Positions 9,733-17,673 of a stretch of 64,000 nt of DNA are shown here, piece by piece. Under the pieces are notes generated by a model. That model did no database searches. It was not told where the DNA came from and worked only from the letters and a program-made list of their open reading frames with translations. Origin of the DNA: Burkholderiales bacterium (lineage in GTDB: Bacteria; Pseudomonadota; Gammaproteobacteria; Burkholderiales; Thiobacteraceae); assembly GCA_023511995.1 (NCBI GenBank), contig JAIMAL010000012.1:19508-83507 (forward strand), read 5' to 3'. A program made the translations under genes and the position numbers. Position 1 is the stretch's first letter. Each line of letters begins with the position of its first letter.

Positions 9733-10877
9733 GCCGCCACCGTCCTTGTTACGCCCACACCGAGCCAGCCGGCCAGGTGGCGGGCGATGCGCCGCGCGGC
9801 CTGGCCATCCCAGTATTCGGGGATGCGTCCCGCCTTGCCGCCGGTGGCGAGGATGTCGTCCACCGCGGCGAGAATCGCTTCCCGCGACCGGCCCACCAGG
9901 GTATTGGTGCCTTCCTCGATGGTGATGGGCCGCTCGGTGTTTTCGCGCAAGGTGAGACAGGGCACACCCAGGGCGGTGGTCTCCTCCTGGATGCCGCCGG
10001 AATCGGTGAGCACCAGGCGCGCCTCGCGCAAAAGCCCCAGCATCTCCAGATAACCCAAGGGCGGCAAGAGGTAAAGCCCCGGCAAGCCCAGCCGCGATTT
10101 GAGACCGAAGGCCTCGATGCGACCCAGCGTGCGCGGGTGGAGGGGAAACACCACCGGCAGACGCTGCGCCACCTCGCCCACGGTGGCGAGCAGCCCATCC
10201 AGCACCGCCGGCTCGTCCACATTGGAAGGCCGGTGCAGAGTCAGCACGGCAAACCCTTCCCGCGCGGCCTCGGCGACAAGGCCGGCGCGAACGAGGGTGT
10301 GCGCCGCGGGCACGGCACGGGGCAGATTGTGGCGCAGGGTGTCGATCATCACGTTGCCGACGAAGTGAATGCGCCCGGAATCGATGCCTTCGCGTCGCAG
10401 ATTGGCTTCCGCCTGCCGCTCGGTGGTGTAGAGGAGATCGGAAATCTGGTCGGTGAGCACCCGGTTGATCTCCTCCGGCATGCTGCGATCGAAACTGCGC
10501 AGACCCGCCTCCACGTGGATCACCCCCACGCCTTTTTTTGCCGCCACCAGGGCGCAGGCGATGGTGGAATTCACATCCCCCACCACCAGCACCGCCGCCG
10601 GCGTGAGGGCATCCAGCACGGGCTCGAAGCGGCGCATGATTTCCGCCGTCTGCACTGCGTGGCTGGCGGAGCCCACCTCCAGGTTGATGTCGGGCTCGGG
10701 AATGCCCAGCTCGGCGAAGAAACGGCGGTTCATCGCCTCGTCGTAGTGCTGCCCGGTATGGAGCAGCCGGGCGGGGATCGCGGCTTCCGCCAGCGCCGCC
10801 ATGATGGGAGCGATTTTCATGAAATTGGGACGCGCCCCCACTACACAGAGCACGCCACCGGTGAGCGCTTCAGCCAT
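9729..10877 (-). CDS. wecB: UDP-N-acetylglucosamine 2-epimerase (non-hydrolysing)
   Basis: A 382-aa enzyme converting UDP-GlcNAc to UDP-ManNAc, a precursor for exopolysaccharide. Family motifs are present: GARPNFMKIAPI at the N-terminus, HTGQHYDEAMN, GDVNST, HVEAGLRSFDRSMPEEINR and the C-terminal TDSGGIQEE with LREN-TERP, which binds the nucleotide sugar. The ATG at 10877 follows GGAGAAGG by 6 bases and overlaps the ATPase stop by 8 bases; an upstream extension lacks homology. Its place inside the operon suggests a dedicated supply of ManNAc-type sugar rather than enterobacterial common antigen synthesis. Confidence 0.95.
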   Translation of the reverse strand: MAEALTGGVLCVVGARPNFMKIAPIMAALAEAAIPARLLHTGQHYDEAMNRRFFAELGIPEPDINLEVGSASHAVQTAEIMRRFEPVLDALTPAAVLVVGDVNSTIACALVAAKKGVGVIHVEAGLRSFDRSMPEEINRVLTDQISDLLYTTERQAEANLRREGIDSGRIHFVGNVMIDTLRHNLPRAVPAAHTLVRAGLVAEAAREGFAVLTLHRPSNVDEPAVLDGLLATVGEVAQRLPVVFPLHPRTLGRIEAFGLKSRLGLPGLYLLPPLGYLEMLGLLREARLVLTDSGGIQEETTALGVPCLTLRENTERPITIEEGTNTLVGRSREAILAAVDDILATGGKAGRIPEYWDGQAARRIARHLAGWLGVGVTRTVAA

Positions 10878-11859
10878 GGGAGACCTTCTCCTCGCCCCGC
10901 TCGCCACCCTGGACGTAGAGGAGTTTGCGCATCATGGCAAGCAGCCGGTTGAGGGAACGCTCGATGCCCTCCAGGCGTTCCACCAGCAGCGCCGCATCGG
11001 GGGCGGGGGCGGCCGCTGTCTTCGTCTTCGTCGGCGCCCCGCTGTAGGCCACCTCCTGGGAGAGATCGGCAATGACCTCCTCCACATCGGCGCGTTCGAA
11101 GTGGTGTTTCTCGGCGAGAAAGCCAAGGAGCATGAGGCGGTCGCAGAGGGTGTTGATGCGCCGCGGGATGCCGCCCGTGAATTCATGGATCAGGGCAAAG
11201 GCGCCATCGCTGATGGAGGGGTCGTTCTGCCAGCCCACCAACTCCAGCCGGTGCTGGATGTAGGCGCGGGTCTCCGCCGCGTCCATGGCGGAGAGATGAT
11301 AGGAGGCAATCACCCGCTGCTTGAGCTGTTGCAGCTCCTCGCTTTGCAGGGTGATGCGGAATTCCGGCTGCCCCAGCAGAAAGCTTTGCAAAAGGGGTTC
11401 ATTGCCATGCTGGAAGTTGGACAGCATACGCAATTCCTCCACCGCCCGCGGCGAAAGATTCTGCGCCTCGTCCACCACCAACAGCGCCCGCTTGCCCTGG
11501 CGGTGCACGGAAAGGAGATAGCTTTCCAGTTTCTTGAGGAGGGAGGCCTTGCTCAAGCCCTCCTGTTCCAGGCCGAAGGCCGCCGCCACCGCGCGCAGCA
11601 TGTCGTCGGCGTCGAGCTGGGTGGAGACGATCTGCGCCGCGACCACGTCCTCGTGTTCCAGTTTTTTGAAGAGATTGCGCACCAGCATGGTCTTGCCGGC
11701 ACCGATCTCGCCGGTGATGACGATGAAGCCCTCCTTGAGGCTCAAGCCATATTCCAGGTAGGCCATGGCCCGCTTGTGCACCTTGCTGGCGAAGAAGAAG
11801 CGGGGATCGGGATTGAGGGAGAAAGGTTTGGCACGCAGGTGGTAAAACGCTTCGTACAC
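10870..11859 (-). CDS. Exosortase A system-associated AAA ATPase (ExeA/GspA-like)
   Basis: A 329-aa ATPase of the TIGR03015-type, related to ExeA/GspA. The start MYEAFYHLRAKPFSLNPDPR is the characteristic family opening. Walker A is GEIGAGKT at 50-57, Walker B is ALLVVDEAQNL near 124-134, and GGIPRRINTLCDR is the sensor-2 region near 237. The last about 60 residues are an Ala/Pro linker and a predicted helix (LLVERLEGIERSLNRLLAM). No membrane segment is seen. Its role in exopolysaccharide assembly is not established; it may power or time export with the chain-length protein and kinase. Confidence 0.92.
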   Translation of the reverse strand: MYEAFYHLRAKPFSLNPDPRFFFASKVHKRAMAYLEYGLSLKEGFIVITGEIGAGKTMLVRNLFKKLEHEDVVAAQIVSTQLDADDMLRAVAAAFGLEQEGLSKASLLKKLESYLLSVHRQGKRALLVVDEAQNLSPRAVEELRMLSNFQHGNEPLLQSFLLGQPEFRITLQSEELQQLKQRVIASYHLSAMDAAETRAYIQHRLELVGWQNDPSISDGAFALIHEFTGGIPRRINTLCDRLMLLGFLAEKHHFERADVEEVIADLSQEVAYSGAPTKTKTAAAPAPDAALLVERLEGIERSLNRLLAMMRKLLYVQGGERGEEKVSHG

Positions 11860-11870
11860 AGCAGTCCTCG

Positions 11871-13400
11871 TCAGAACTGATAGTTGACGGTGCCGATGAG
11901 GGCGTTTTCGCGGAAACCCGCGGCAGAGACGTCGCTGTCACGCTGCTGATGGCGCAGATTCAGGCTGCCGGTGAGCTGGGGGCTGAAGGCCCGGGTGATG
12001 CCGAGGTTGATGAGCTTGAGCTCGTCCGTGCGGTCGAGCGCCACGAAGCGGATGCGTGTCCAGCCGAGATTGCCGGTGGCGGTGAGCCGTGGCGAAAGCC
12101 GCCAGGCGATGCCCAGATTGAGGCCCCGCTGCTTGACCACGTTGGTACTGGCGAAAGGCCCGGCGTTGATGAGCGCCCCCGCCGCCGTGCCCGATTCCAG
12201 GGCTTCCCGCGACAGATCATAGAAGGCCAGCACGCTGGTGGTCTTGGCGGTGCTGAAGGCCACCGAGGCATCGAAACGTTTTTCCAAGTAGACGAGCTGG
12301 GAGAGGACGTGCAAGGGATCGGTCACCGTCGCCGGCAGATTGAGGAGTGTCATCAAGGCCTGCACGAACTGGGCGCGGGTGGCGGCATCGGGGATGCTGT
12401 CCCTGTACAGCGCATCGAGGAAGGCCGCCGTCGACAACGTGGCTGGCACGGTAAACTGGGAGACGAAGGTGGTCACGTTGCGGCCGTATCCCAGGTGCCA
12501 GTTGGTACGGCGCATGCGGTGGTCCAGTTTCAGGCCGTAGGTTTTGCCGAAATAGCGCTCGCCGGTGAAGGCATCGAGCTGGGTGCGCACGGTGGGGGTC
12601 CAGGTGGCCCCGAACTGCCAGAAGCTGCCGCTGTTTTTCCGGCCGGTGAGGGCCACGTAGTTGTTGTCATCGAAACCCGCCGTGCCATAGAGCCGCAGCC
12701 GGGGCAGGATGCGGTAACCCACTGTCCCCGACACCGTGGATAGGCGCACATCGGGGCGCGTCTGGTAATCGATGGCGCTGCTCGTGTAGGAAAGCCCCCA
12801 GTTCAAGTCGCGGAAGGCGCTGCCGCTGGTGAGGCTCAACTGCACGCCATCGGTGCTGCTGTCGGCAACGCCACTGCCGGAGCGTACCTCGCTGTGGGTG
12901 TAACGCAAAAGTCCGTTGGCGGTGGAACCGAAGCGGTGCTGCCAGTAGGGGCTGATGGTGATCTGGCTCACGTTGGTGAGATTGCCGGCGGTGGTGGCCG
13001 TATCGGCGCCGACAGGCCCAAGCAGGGAAGTGATCTGCTGGCTGATGGCGGCCGTGGCATCGACAAACACCTCATCCTCGATGAGCTCTGCCTTGCTGCG
13101 CGCGGCAAGGTGGTGATAGGTGCGGCTGCGGCTGGAGTCGTCCGCATAGAAGAGGTTTTGCATCCGGTAGGTGAAATCCACCTCCAGCCGCGCGCCTTTC
13201 TTCTGCGCGGAGAAGTAGGGCGTCAGTTCAGTGATGAGGTCGCTTTTGCGGTCGGTCGCCGAAAGGCGGGCGTTGTCGGTGTAGGTTTCCTTGGCGGTGA
13301 GTCCTGCGGAAAGTTTCCAGTCCGCGGCCTGCGCCGCGGGCATGGCGATACCCAGCACGCTCAGCACCGCGAAGGCGGCCTTGTGGAATCTTCCCCCCAT
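11871..13400 (-). CDS. Outer-membrane protein of the exosortase A system (TIGR03016-like)
   Basis: A 509-aa secreted protein. A signal peptide is clear (hydrophobic AAFAVLSVLGIAMPAAQAA, cleavage near AQA-ADW). The rest is rich in alternating aromatic/polar beta-strand patterns and ends in NYQF, the terminal Phe typical of outer-membrane barrels. It matches the family of PEP-CTERM-cluster proteins placed between the tyrosine kinase and the ATPase. It is a plausible exopolysaccharide outer-membrane channel or anchor. I start at the ATG at 13400, preceded by GGGGAGGAAG 9 bases upstream; a GTG at 13427 is in frame but lacks a good ribosome site. Confidence 0.88.
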   Translation of the reverse strand: MGGRFHKAAFAVLSVLGIAMPAAQAADWKLSAGLTAKETYTDNARLSATDRKSDLITELTPYFSAQKKGARLEVDFTYRMQNLFYADDSSRSRTYHHLAARSKAELIEDEVFVDATAAISQQITSLLGPVGADTATTAGNLTNVSQITISPYWQHRFGSTANGLLRYTHSEVRSGSGVADSSTDGVQLSLTSGSAFRDLNWGLSYTSSAIDYQTRPDVRLSTVSGTVGYRILPRLRLYGTAGFDDNNYVALTGRKNSGSFWQFGATWTPTVRTQLDAFTGERYFGKTYGLKLDHRMRRTNWHLGYGRNVTTFVSQFTVPATLSTAAFLDALYRDSIPDAATRAQFVQALMTLLNLPATVTDPLHVLSQLVYLEKRFDASVAFSTAKTTSVLAFYDLSREALESGTAAGALINAGPFASTNVVKQRGLNLGIAWRLSPRLTATGNLGWTRIRFVALDRTDELKLINLGITRAFSPQLTGSLNLRHQQRDSDVSAAGFRENALIGTVNYQF

Positions 13401-13430
13401 GGTTGCTTGCTTCCTCCCCTTGGCCACCCC

Positions 13431-14351
13431 TCAGGTTCCATAGCGGCCATAGCCATAGCCGTAGCCGTAATAGCCCCCCGCGCTCTGGGGACTGGTGGTT
13501 TTGTTGAGCACCATGCTGATGGCCGCACCGCAATCCTCGATGAGGGCGAGCGCCTCCCGCACCGCGCTTTGCGGCGTATGGTCCGCCTCCACCACCATCA
13601 CGATCTGCCCCATGTGGGCGGCGAGCACGCTGGCCTCGGAGGTGGACAACAGCGGCGGCGAATCGAAGATGACGATCCGGTCGGCATAGCGACTTGCCAT
13701 GTCATCGACGAGACGGTTCATCACCTCACTGGCGAGCAGTTCCGTGGCCCGTTTGTAGGGCGTCCCCGCCGGCAACAGGGTGAGCTTTTCCACGTTGGTC
13801 TTGAGCAGGACGTCGGCCAGCGACAGCCGCGGGTCCCGCAGCACGTCGAGCAGCCCATGCTCCGCTTTGACGCCCAGGTATTCGAGAAGCTTGGGCTTGG
13901 CCACGTCTGCATCCACCAGCAATACGGTACGGTCGAGCTCCATGGCGATGGAGATGGCCAGGTTGACGGCGCAGAAGGTCTTGCCCTCGCCGGGCAGGGC
14001 GCTTGTCACCATGATCATGTTGCCCCGGGGCACCGCCTCGCCCCCCTGCCCCGTGGCATTGATGAGAAGCGGCCGCTTGATGAGGCGGAACTCTTCGGCG
14101 ATCTCGGTGCGGTCCGCATCCGGGGTGACGAAACCGGTGGCCTTGAGGCGGGCCAGGTTGATGGTGACGCTGTGGGTGGTGACCGCCGGGGCTTCCGCCG
14201 TGGCCGGCGCGGCGGGCGGCTCCGCCTTTTTCTCCATCGCCTTTGCGATCAGGCCGGCGCCGCTGTCCGCCGCGGCCCCCGGCTCGGCGGAGGGCGGGCT
14301 GGCCGTGTCACTGCGGCTCAGCTTGTCCACGGCTTTTTCGATGAGACTCAT
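13431..14351 (-). CDS. Exosortase A-associated tyrosine autokinase (BY-kinase)
   Basis: A 306-aa bacterial tyrosine kinase like TIGR03018-type proteins. An Ala/Pro-rich linker (about 15-60) precedes the P-loop domain with Walker A ALPGEGKT at 118-125, Walker A' VLLVDADVAKPK near 143 and Walker B IVIFDSPPLL near 224. The last 15 residues hold six tyrosines alternating with Gly (YYGYGYGYGRY), the expected autophosphorylation cluster. It acts on the cytoplasmic side with the neighbouring Wzz-like protein to control polymer length and export by cycles of tail phosphorylation. It is separated from the neighbours by 18 and 30 bases. Confidence 0.94.
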   Translation of the reverse strand: MSLIEKAVDKLSRSDTASPPSAEPGAAADSGAGLIAKAMEKKAEPPAAPATAEAPAVTTHSVTINLARLKATGFVTPDADRTEIAEEFRLIKRPLLINATGQGGEAVPRGNMIMVTSALPGEGKTFCAVNLAISIAMELDRTVLLVDADVAKPKLLEYLGVKAEHGLLDVLRDPRLSLADVLLKTNVEKLTLLPAGTPYKRATELLASEVMNRLVDDMASRYADRIVIFDSPPLLSTSEASVLAAHMGQIVMVVEADHTPQSAVREALALIEDCGAAISMVLNKTTSPQSAGGYYGYGYGYGRYGT

Positions 14352-14369
14352 GGGTGACTCCCTTCAGGG

Positions 14370-15911
14370 TCAGGCGCTGCGGCCAAGCAGGGCCAGTGCG
14401 GAAATGAGTACGCCATAGGCGCCAACGAGGCCGGCCACGGAAGCGGCGAAGGCCGCCAGGCCGCGCCGCCGCTGTCTTTTCTGGGCGGGGTTCCAGACCA
14501 TGGAGACCGAGCCGAGAATCGGATAGGGCGCCACTTCCCGCAGCGCAGTGCGGTCGGGAATGACGGGGATGATCTGGCTGATGAGGAAGGCCACCGCCAC
14601 GCCCGCCCCCAGCGCCACCAGCAGCACCAGGGAAACGAGGAGGGGTCGGTTGGGGAAGACGGGCTTGGAAGGCACCCGTGGCGGATCCACCACCCGGAAG
14701 TCGATGACCTCCGTCTTCGCTTCCATCTGCTCGGAGATTTCCGCAGATTCGCGCCGCTTGAGGAGCGCCTCGTAGTTGGCCTTGTTCACTTCGTAATCGC
14801 GGGTGAGCTGGGTGAGCTGGGCTTCCACCTCCGGCACCATGTTCACCGCATGCTTGAGCTGGGCATGACGGGCGGCAAGCTCATTCACCCGCGCCCGTAG
14901 GGAAGCCACGTTGGCTTCCGCCTCGGAAAGGGAAATGGCAAGCTGCTGGTAGTAGGGGTTCACCACGCTGCCGGCGGAGGCAGCGGTGGGTTTGCGGTTT
15001 TTCGCCTCGGCGAGCTTCTGCTGTTCCAGTTTCTCGATGAGCCGCTTGGTCGCCACCACGTCAGGGTGCTGTTCGGTATAGACGAGGCGCAGCTGATCCA
15101 GGCGGCGCTGCTGTTCCTGGATGCGGGCATCCAGCTCGGGATTGCTCAGCGCTGCTGCGGGCGCCTCCTTGTCCAGTTCCGGCCGCTCGTCGGCGAGCTG
15201 CCGCTTGAGCTGGTCGCGCCGGGATTCCGCCTCGCGCAGGGCAAGCTGGGCCTCGGCCAGAGCCTGCTGGGCCGCCGCGAGTTTGGTGAAGTAATCCCCG
15301 CCTTCGCCCGGCATCAGCCCCACGTGTTTCTGTTTGAATTCCTTGAGCGCCTGCTCCGCGGCCAGGAGTTTCTCCTCGTAGCTTTTGAGTTGATCCTCGA
15401 TGAAGCGCTTGGCGGTGTCGGTGTCCTTGCGCTTGGTGCCCAGACTGCTTTCCACCAGGATGGTGAGCAGGGACTGCACGACCCGTTTGGCGGTCTCCGG
15501 ATCCCGGTGCTGGTAGCGGATGACGTAGAGATTGTCGCCCCGCGCCGCCTCGAGCTTGATGTCGCTGGCCAGCCCGTCGAGGAGGACCTCCAGTTCCTTG
15601 GGCGTCTTGGCGGTGACGTCGAGGTCGGTCATGCGCGCCACCTTTTCCATGTTGGGCCGGGAAATGAGGGTGCGCGTCATCATGGTGACGATCTGGTCCA
15701 TGTTGGGCGCGACGGTGAGCCCGGACATGAGGGGCTTGAGGATGGACTGGGTGTCGATATATACCCGCGCCGTCGCCTCGTAGCGGTTAGGGGTCAGATA
15801 GACCCAGGTCCAGCCGGCGATGGCCACCAGCCAGGCGACGATGACGGCGTACCAGCGGCGCAGCCACATGGCACGCAGATAAGACATCAGTTTGGCGAGG
15901 ACCTCATGCAT
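14370..15911 (-). CDS. Exosortase A system chain-length determinant (Wzz/GNVR type)
   Basis: A 513-aa polysaccharide co-polymerase of the TIGR03007 type. One membrane helix lies near residues 20-38 (WYAVIVAWLVAIAGWTW) and another near 425-445 (PLLVSLVLLVALGAGVAVAF), flanking a long periplasmic coiled-coil (about 160-380). The PPRVPSKPVFPNRP segment just before the second helix is the proline-rich GNVR-Wzz signature. A further C-terminal hydrophobic helix (residues about 480-505) is present. It controls chain length together with the adjacent tyrosine kinase, which is a separate protein here rather than fused. Confidence 0.94.
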   Translation of the reverse strand: MHEVLAKLMSYLRAMWLRRWYAVIVAWLVAIAGWTWVYLTPNRYEATARVYIDTQSILKPLMSGLTVAPNMDQIVTMMTRTLISRPNMEKVARMTDLDVTAKTPKELEVLLDGLASDIKLEAARGDNLYVIRYQHRDPETAKRVVQSLLTILVESSLGTKRKDTDTAKRFIEDQLKSYEEKLLAAEQALKEFKQKHVGLMPGEGGDYFTKLAAAQQALAEAQLALREAESRRDQLKRQLADERPELDKEAPAAALSNPELDARIQEQQRRLDQLRLVYTEQHPDVVATKRLIEKLEQQKLAEAKNRKPTAASAGSVVNPYYQQLAISLSEAEANVASLRARVNELAARHAQLKHAVNMVPEVEAQLTQLTRDYEVNKANYEALLKRRESAEISEQMEAKTEVIDFRVVDPPRVPSKPVFPNRPLLVSLVLLVALGAGVAVAFLISQIIPVIPDRTALREVAPYPILGSVSMVWNPAQKRQRRRGLAAFAASVAGLVGAYGVLISALALLGRSA

Positions 15912-15953
15912 GGCGCACCCTCTTTCCGTCCCGGCGGCTGCCGGAAGCCGTCA

Positions 15954-16589
15954 TCAGAAGAAGCTTTCGGGAATGATCAGCACATCGCCGGGCATCATTT
16001 CCACATTGGCGGAGATATCGCCGCCGCGCATGAGGTCCTCCAGACGCACGCTGAACTGCTGCTGTTTGCCGCCCCAGGTGCGCACGATGGTGGCCTTGTT
16101 GCCGGCGGCGAAATCGGTGATGCCCCCCACCGCGATCATCACGTCCATCAGGGTCATCTTCTCGCGATACTGGAGGGCCTGGGGTTTGGCCGCCTGGCCG
16201 ATGACGCGCACCTGCTGGCTGTAGGGGCCGTTGAAGCCGGTGACGATGACGGTGACGATGGGATCCTGGATGAATTTGGCCAGATGTTTTTCCAGGTCCC
16301 GCTCAAGCTGGGTGGGGGTCTTGTTGGCGGCCACCATGTCATCCACGAGCGGCGTGTTGATCTTGCCGTCGGGCCGCACGGTCACGCTGGTGGAAACCTC
16401 GGGATTGCGCCAGACCTGGATGTTGAGCCCATCCCCCGGGCCGATCAGATAATCCGGCGCACCGCTGATGTCAGCCCTGGCGGGCGCCGGCGGAAAATCG
16501 CCGTGGCTTGCGCAACCGGCAAAAAGCACCAGCGCGCCCGCGACAACGCCCCGGAAGGCAGCCGGAACAAGGGTGATGGATCGCTTCAT
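15954..16589 (-). CDS. Exopolysaccharide export lipoprotein (Wza/EpsA-like)
   Basis: A 211-aa outer-membrane auxiliary (OPX) protein of the TIGR03027 type. The lipobox LVLFAGC puts the lipidated Cys at 26. Residues about 45-125 form the Poly_export domain (YLIGPGDGLNIQVWRNPE) and about 130-200 a SLBB domain (VRVIGQAAKPQALQYREKM). It forms the periplasmic/outer-membrane part of the export channel. The ATG at 16589 follows a strong AGGAGGGG site; longer upstream frames lack a signal peptide. It is the first gene of the operon, 42 bases ahead of the chain-length gene, with a sigma-54-like element upstream. Confidence 0.94.
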   Translation of the reverse strand: MKRSITLVPAAFRGVVAGALVLFAGCASHGDFPPAPARADISGAPDYLIGPGDGLNIQVWRNPEVSTSVTVRPDGKINTPLVDDMVAANKTPTQLERDLEKHLAKFIQDPIVTVIVTGFNGPYSQQVRVIGQAAKPQALQYREKMTLMDVMIAVGGITDFAAGNKATIVRTWGGKQQQFSVRLEDLMRGGDISANVEMMPGDVLIIPESFF

Positions 16590-16751
16590 TTTCCCCTCCT
16601 GAATGGTCTTGGTCGTGATATCCGCCTGTGAAATCCGGGCCCGCCAGGGGCGTATCTCTCCCTTTTGCCGCGACGGGCGGGCCCTGCCGACGTCGTTTTT
16701 GGCTTCAACTATGGCACGCAACCCCGTTTTTTGAAAGGGTTTTCGGCTGGC

Positions 16752-16771
16752 GGGGCGCATTTTGGCGCCCC
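16752..16771 (-). promoter_or_regulatory. Hairpin in the predicted leader of the exopolysaccharide operon
   Basis: GGGGCGC and GCGCCCC are perfect complements separated by six bases. On the minus strand the element starts about 12 bases after the transcription start expected for the sigma-54 element. There is no U-run, so it is not an intrinsic terminator; it may stabilise the mRNA 5' end or bind a regulator. Confidence 0.4.
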
Positions 16772-16793
16772 TGCGCAAACGCTTATGGAAACA

Positions 16794-16809
16794 TGCAAGT
16801 TTCGGGCCA
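16794..16809 (-). promoter_or_regulatory. Sigma-54 (-24/-12) promoter for the exopolysaccharide operon
   Basis: The minus strand reads TGGCCCGAAACTTGCA. It keeps the invariant GG and GC with exactly 10 bases between them and the TTGCA of the -12 box; one position differs from TGGCACG in the -24 box. Transcription would start near 16783 toward the export lipoprotein gene. Exosortase A clusters are commonly associated with the PrsK/PrsR two-component pair, whose regulator is a sigma-54 activator; those genes are not in the window. Confidence 0.65.
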
Positions 16810-16953
16810 TACAATCGGCCAAAGGTTATAGGCCGCAAATGACCGTCCGATGGCAGCGGCCGCCTCCGCCGGGGGGGGAAGGAAGCCCTGGCCGCCGACG
16901 CTTATGACGAGCTTCTGACAAAATGGAGCCTTCCCCTTCTACAGGAGATGCCC

Positions 16954-17310
16954 GTGAGCGAGACCGTAAGCCTTGACATCCTGCGCGAGCGCGTGCGCGC
17001 CTTCGCCCGGGAACGTGACTGGGAACAGTTCCACAGCCCGAAGAACCTGGCCATGGCCCTGATCGTCGAGGCCGCGGAACTGGTGGAGCCCTTCCAGTGG
17101 TTGAGCGAAGCGGAAAGCCGGGCGCTTACTGAAGCCAGCCGCCAGGCGGTGGCGGAGGAAATCGGTGATGTGCTGATCTACCTCACCCGCCTGGCCGACG
17201 TGCTGGGCATCGACCCCCTGCAGGCCGCCGCCGCCAAACTGGAAATCAATGCGCGCAAATACCCGGTGGACAAAGCGCGGGGCACAAGCCGCAAATACGA
17301 CCGCTTGTAG
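16954..17310 (+). CDS. MazG-like nucleotide pyrophosphohydrolase (RS21-C6/DCTPP type)
   Basis: A small all-alpha NTP pyrophosphatase of about 118 aa. It shows the metal-binding motifs of the family: EAAELVEPFQWL near residues 32-43 and EEIGDVLIYLTRLADVLGID near 70-89 (ExxE...ExxD). It likely hydrolyses non-canonical or excess dCTP-type nucleotides to the monophosphate and pyrophosphate. Start choice: AGGAG directly abuts an ATG at 16948 (no spacing) but lies 6 bases before the GTG at 16954, so GTG is preferred; the ATG would add two residues. It is followed 47 bases later by the ferredoxin gene. Confidence 0.88.
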   Translation: MSETVSLDILRERVRAFARERDWEQFHSPKNLAMALIVEAAELVEPFQWLSEAESRALTEASRQAVAEEIGDVLIYLTRLADVLGIDPLQAAAAKLEINARKYPVDKARGTSRKYDRL

Positions 17311-17345
17311 CGCGCGGCCACTGCGGCGGGAAACTGCGCGCACGG

Positions 17346-17351
17346 TATAAT
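17346..17351 (+). promoter_or_regulatory. TATAAT -10 box immediately upstream of the ferredoxin gene
   Basis: A perfect TATAAT ends 6 bases before the ATG at 17358, so transcription would begin at or next to the start codon. No clear -35 hexamer is seen. If used, the mRNA would be leaderless. Confidence 0.35.
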
Positions 17352-17357
17352 CACCCC

Positions 17358-17669
17358 ATGGCGCAATACTATCGCTACCACGTCTTTTTCTGCACCAATC
17401 AACGCGAGGACGGCGGCGCCTGCTGCGGCGACCACGACGCCCAGGCCCTGCGCGATTACGCCAAAGGCCGCATCAAGGCGCTGGGACTCAACGGGCCGGG
17501 CAAGTGCCGCATCAACAGCGCCGGGTGCATGGACCGCTGCGCCGAAGGGCCGGTGGTGGTGGTCTATCCCGAAGGGGTCTGGTACACCTATGTGGACCAG
17601 GCGGACATCGACGAGATCATCGACGAACATCTGATGCACGGCCGCGTGGTGGAGCGGCTGCGGATATAA
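17358..17669 (+). CDS. Thioredoxin-fold (2Fe-2S) ferredoxin
   Basis: A 103-aa Shethna-type ferredoxin (TRX_Fd family). The likely cluster ligands are Cys12 (HVFFCTNQR), with Cys50, Cys57 and Cys61 in GKCRINSAGCMDRCAEGP; Cys22 and Cys23 are extra. The C-terminus YPEGVWYTYVDQADIDEII is the conserved end of the fold. These proteins carry electrons in the cytoplasm, with partners often unknown. Five bases downstream starts the alpha/beta hydrolase gene (GTG), suggesting co-transcription. There is no Shine-Dalgarno match, consistent with the TATAAT box right before the start. Confidence 0.9.
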   Translation: MAQYYRYHVFFCTNQREDGGACCGDHDAQALRDYAKGRIKALGLNGPGKCRINSAGCMDRCAEGPVVVVYPEGVWYTYVDQADIDEIIDEHLMHGRVVERLRI

Positions 17670-17673
17670 CGGC

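Larger units (their letters stand above)
16590..16953. other. Divergent intergenic region with exopolysaccharide control sequences
   Basis: These 364 bases separate the exopolysaccharide operon (leftward) from the pyrophosphohydrolase gene (rightward). I see no convincing gene. It contains a sigma-54-type element facing left, a 7-bp perfect hairpin in the expected leader, and an imperfect dyad CGGCC-N10-GGCCG at 16816-16835 just upstream of the -24 box. The predicted untranslated leader of the operon is long, about 190 bases. Confidence 0.6.
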
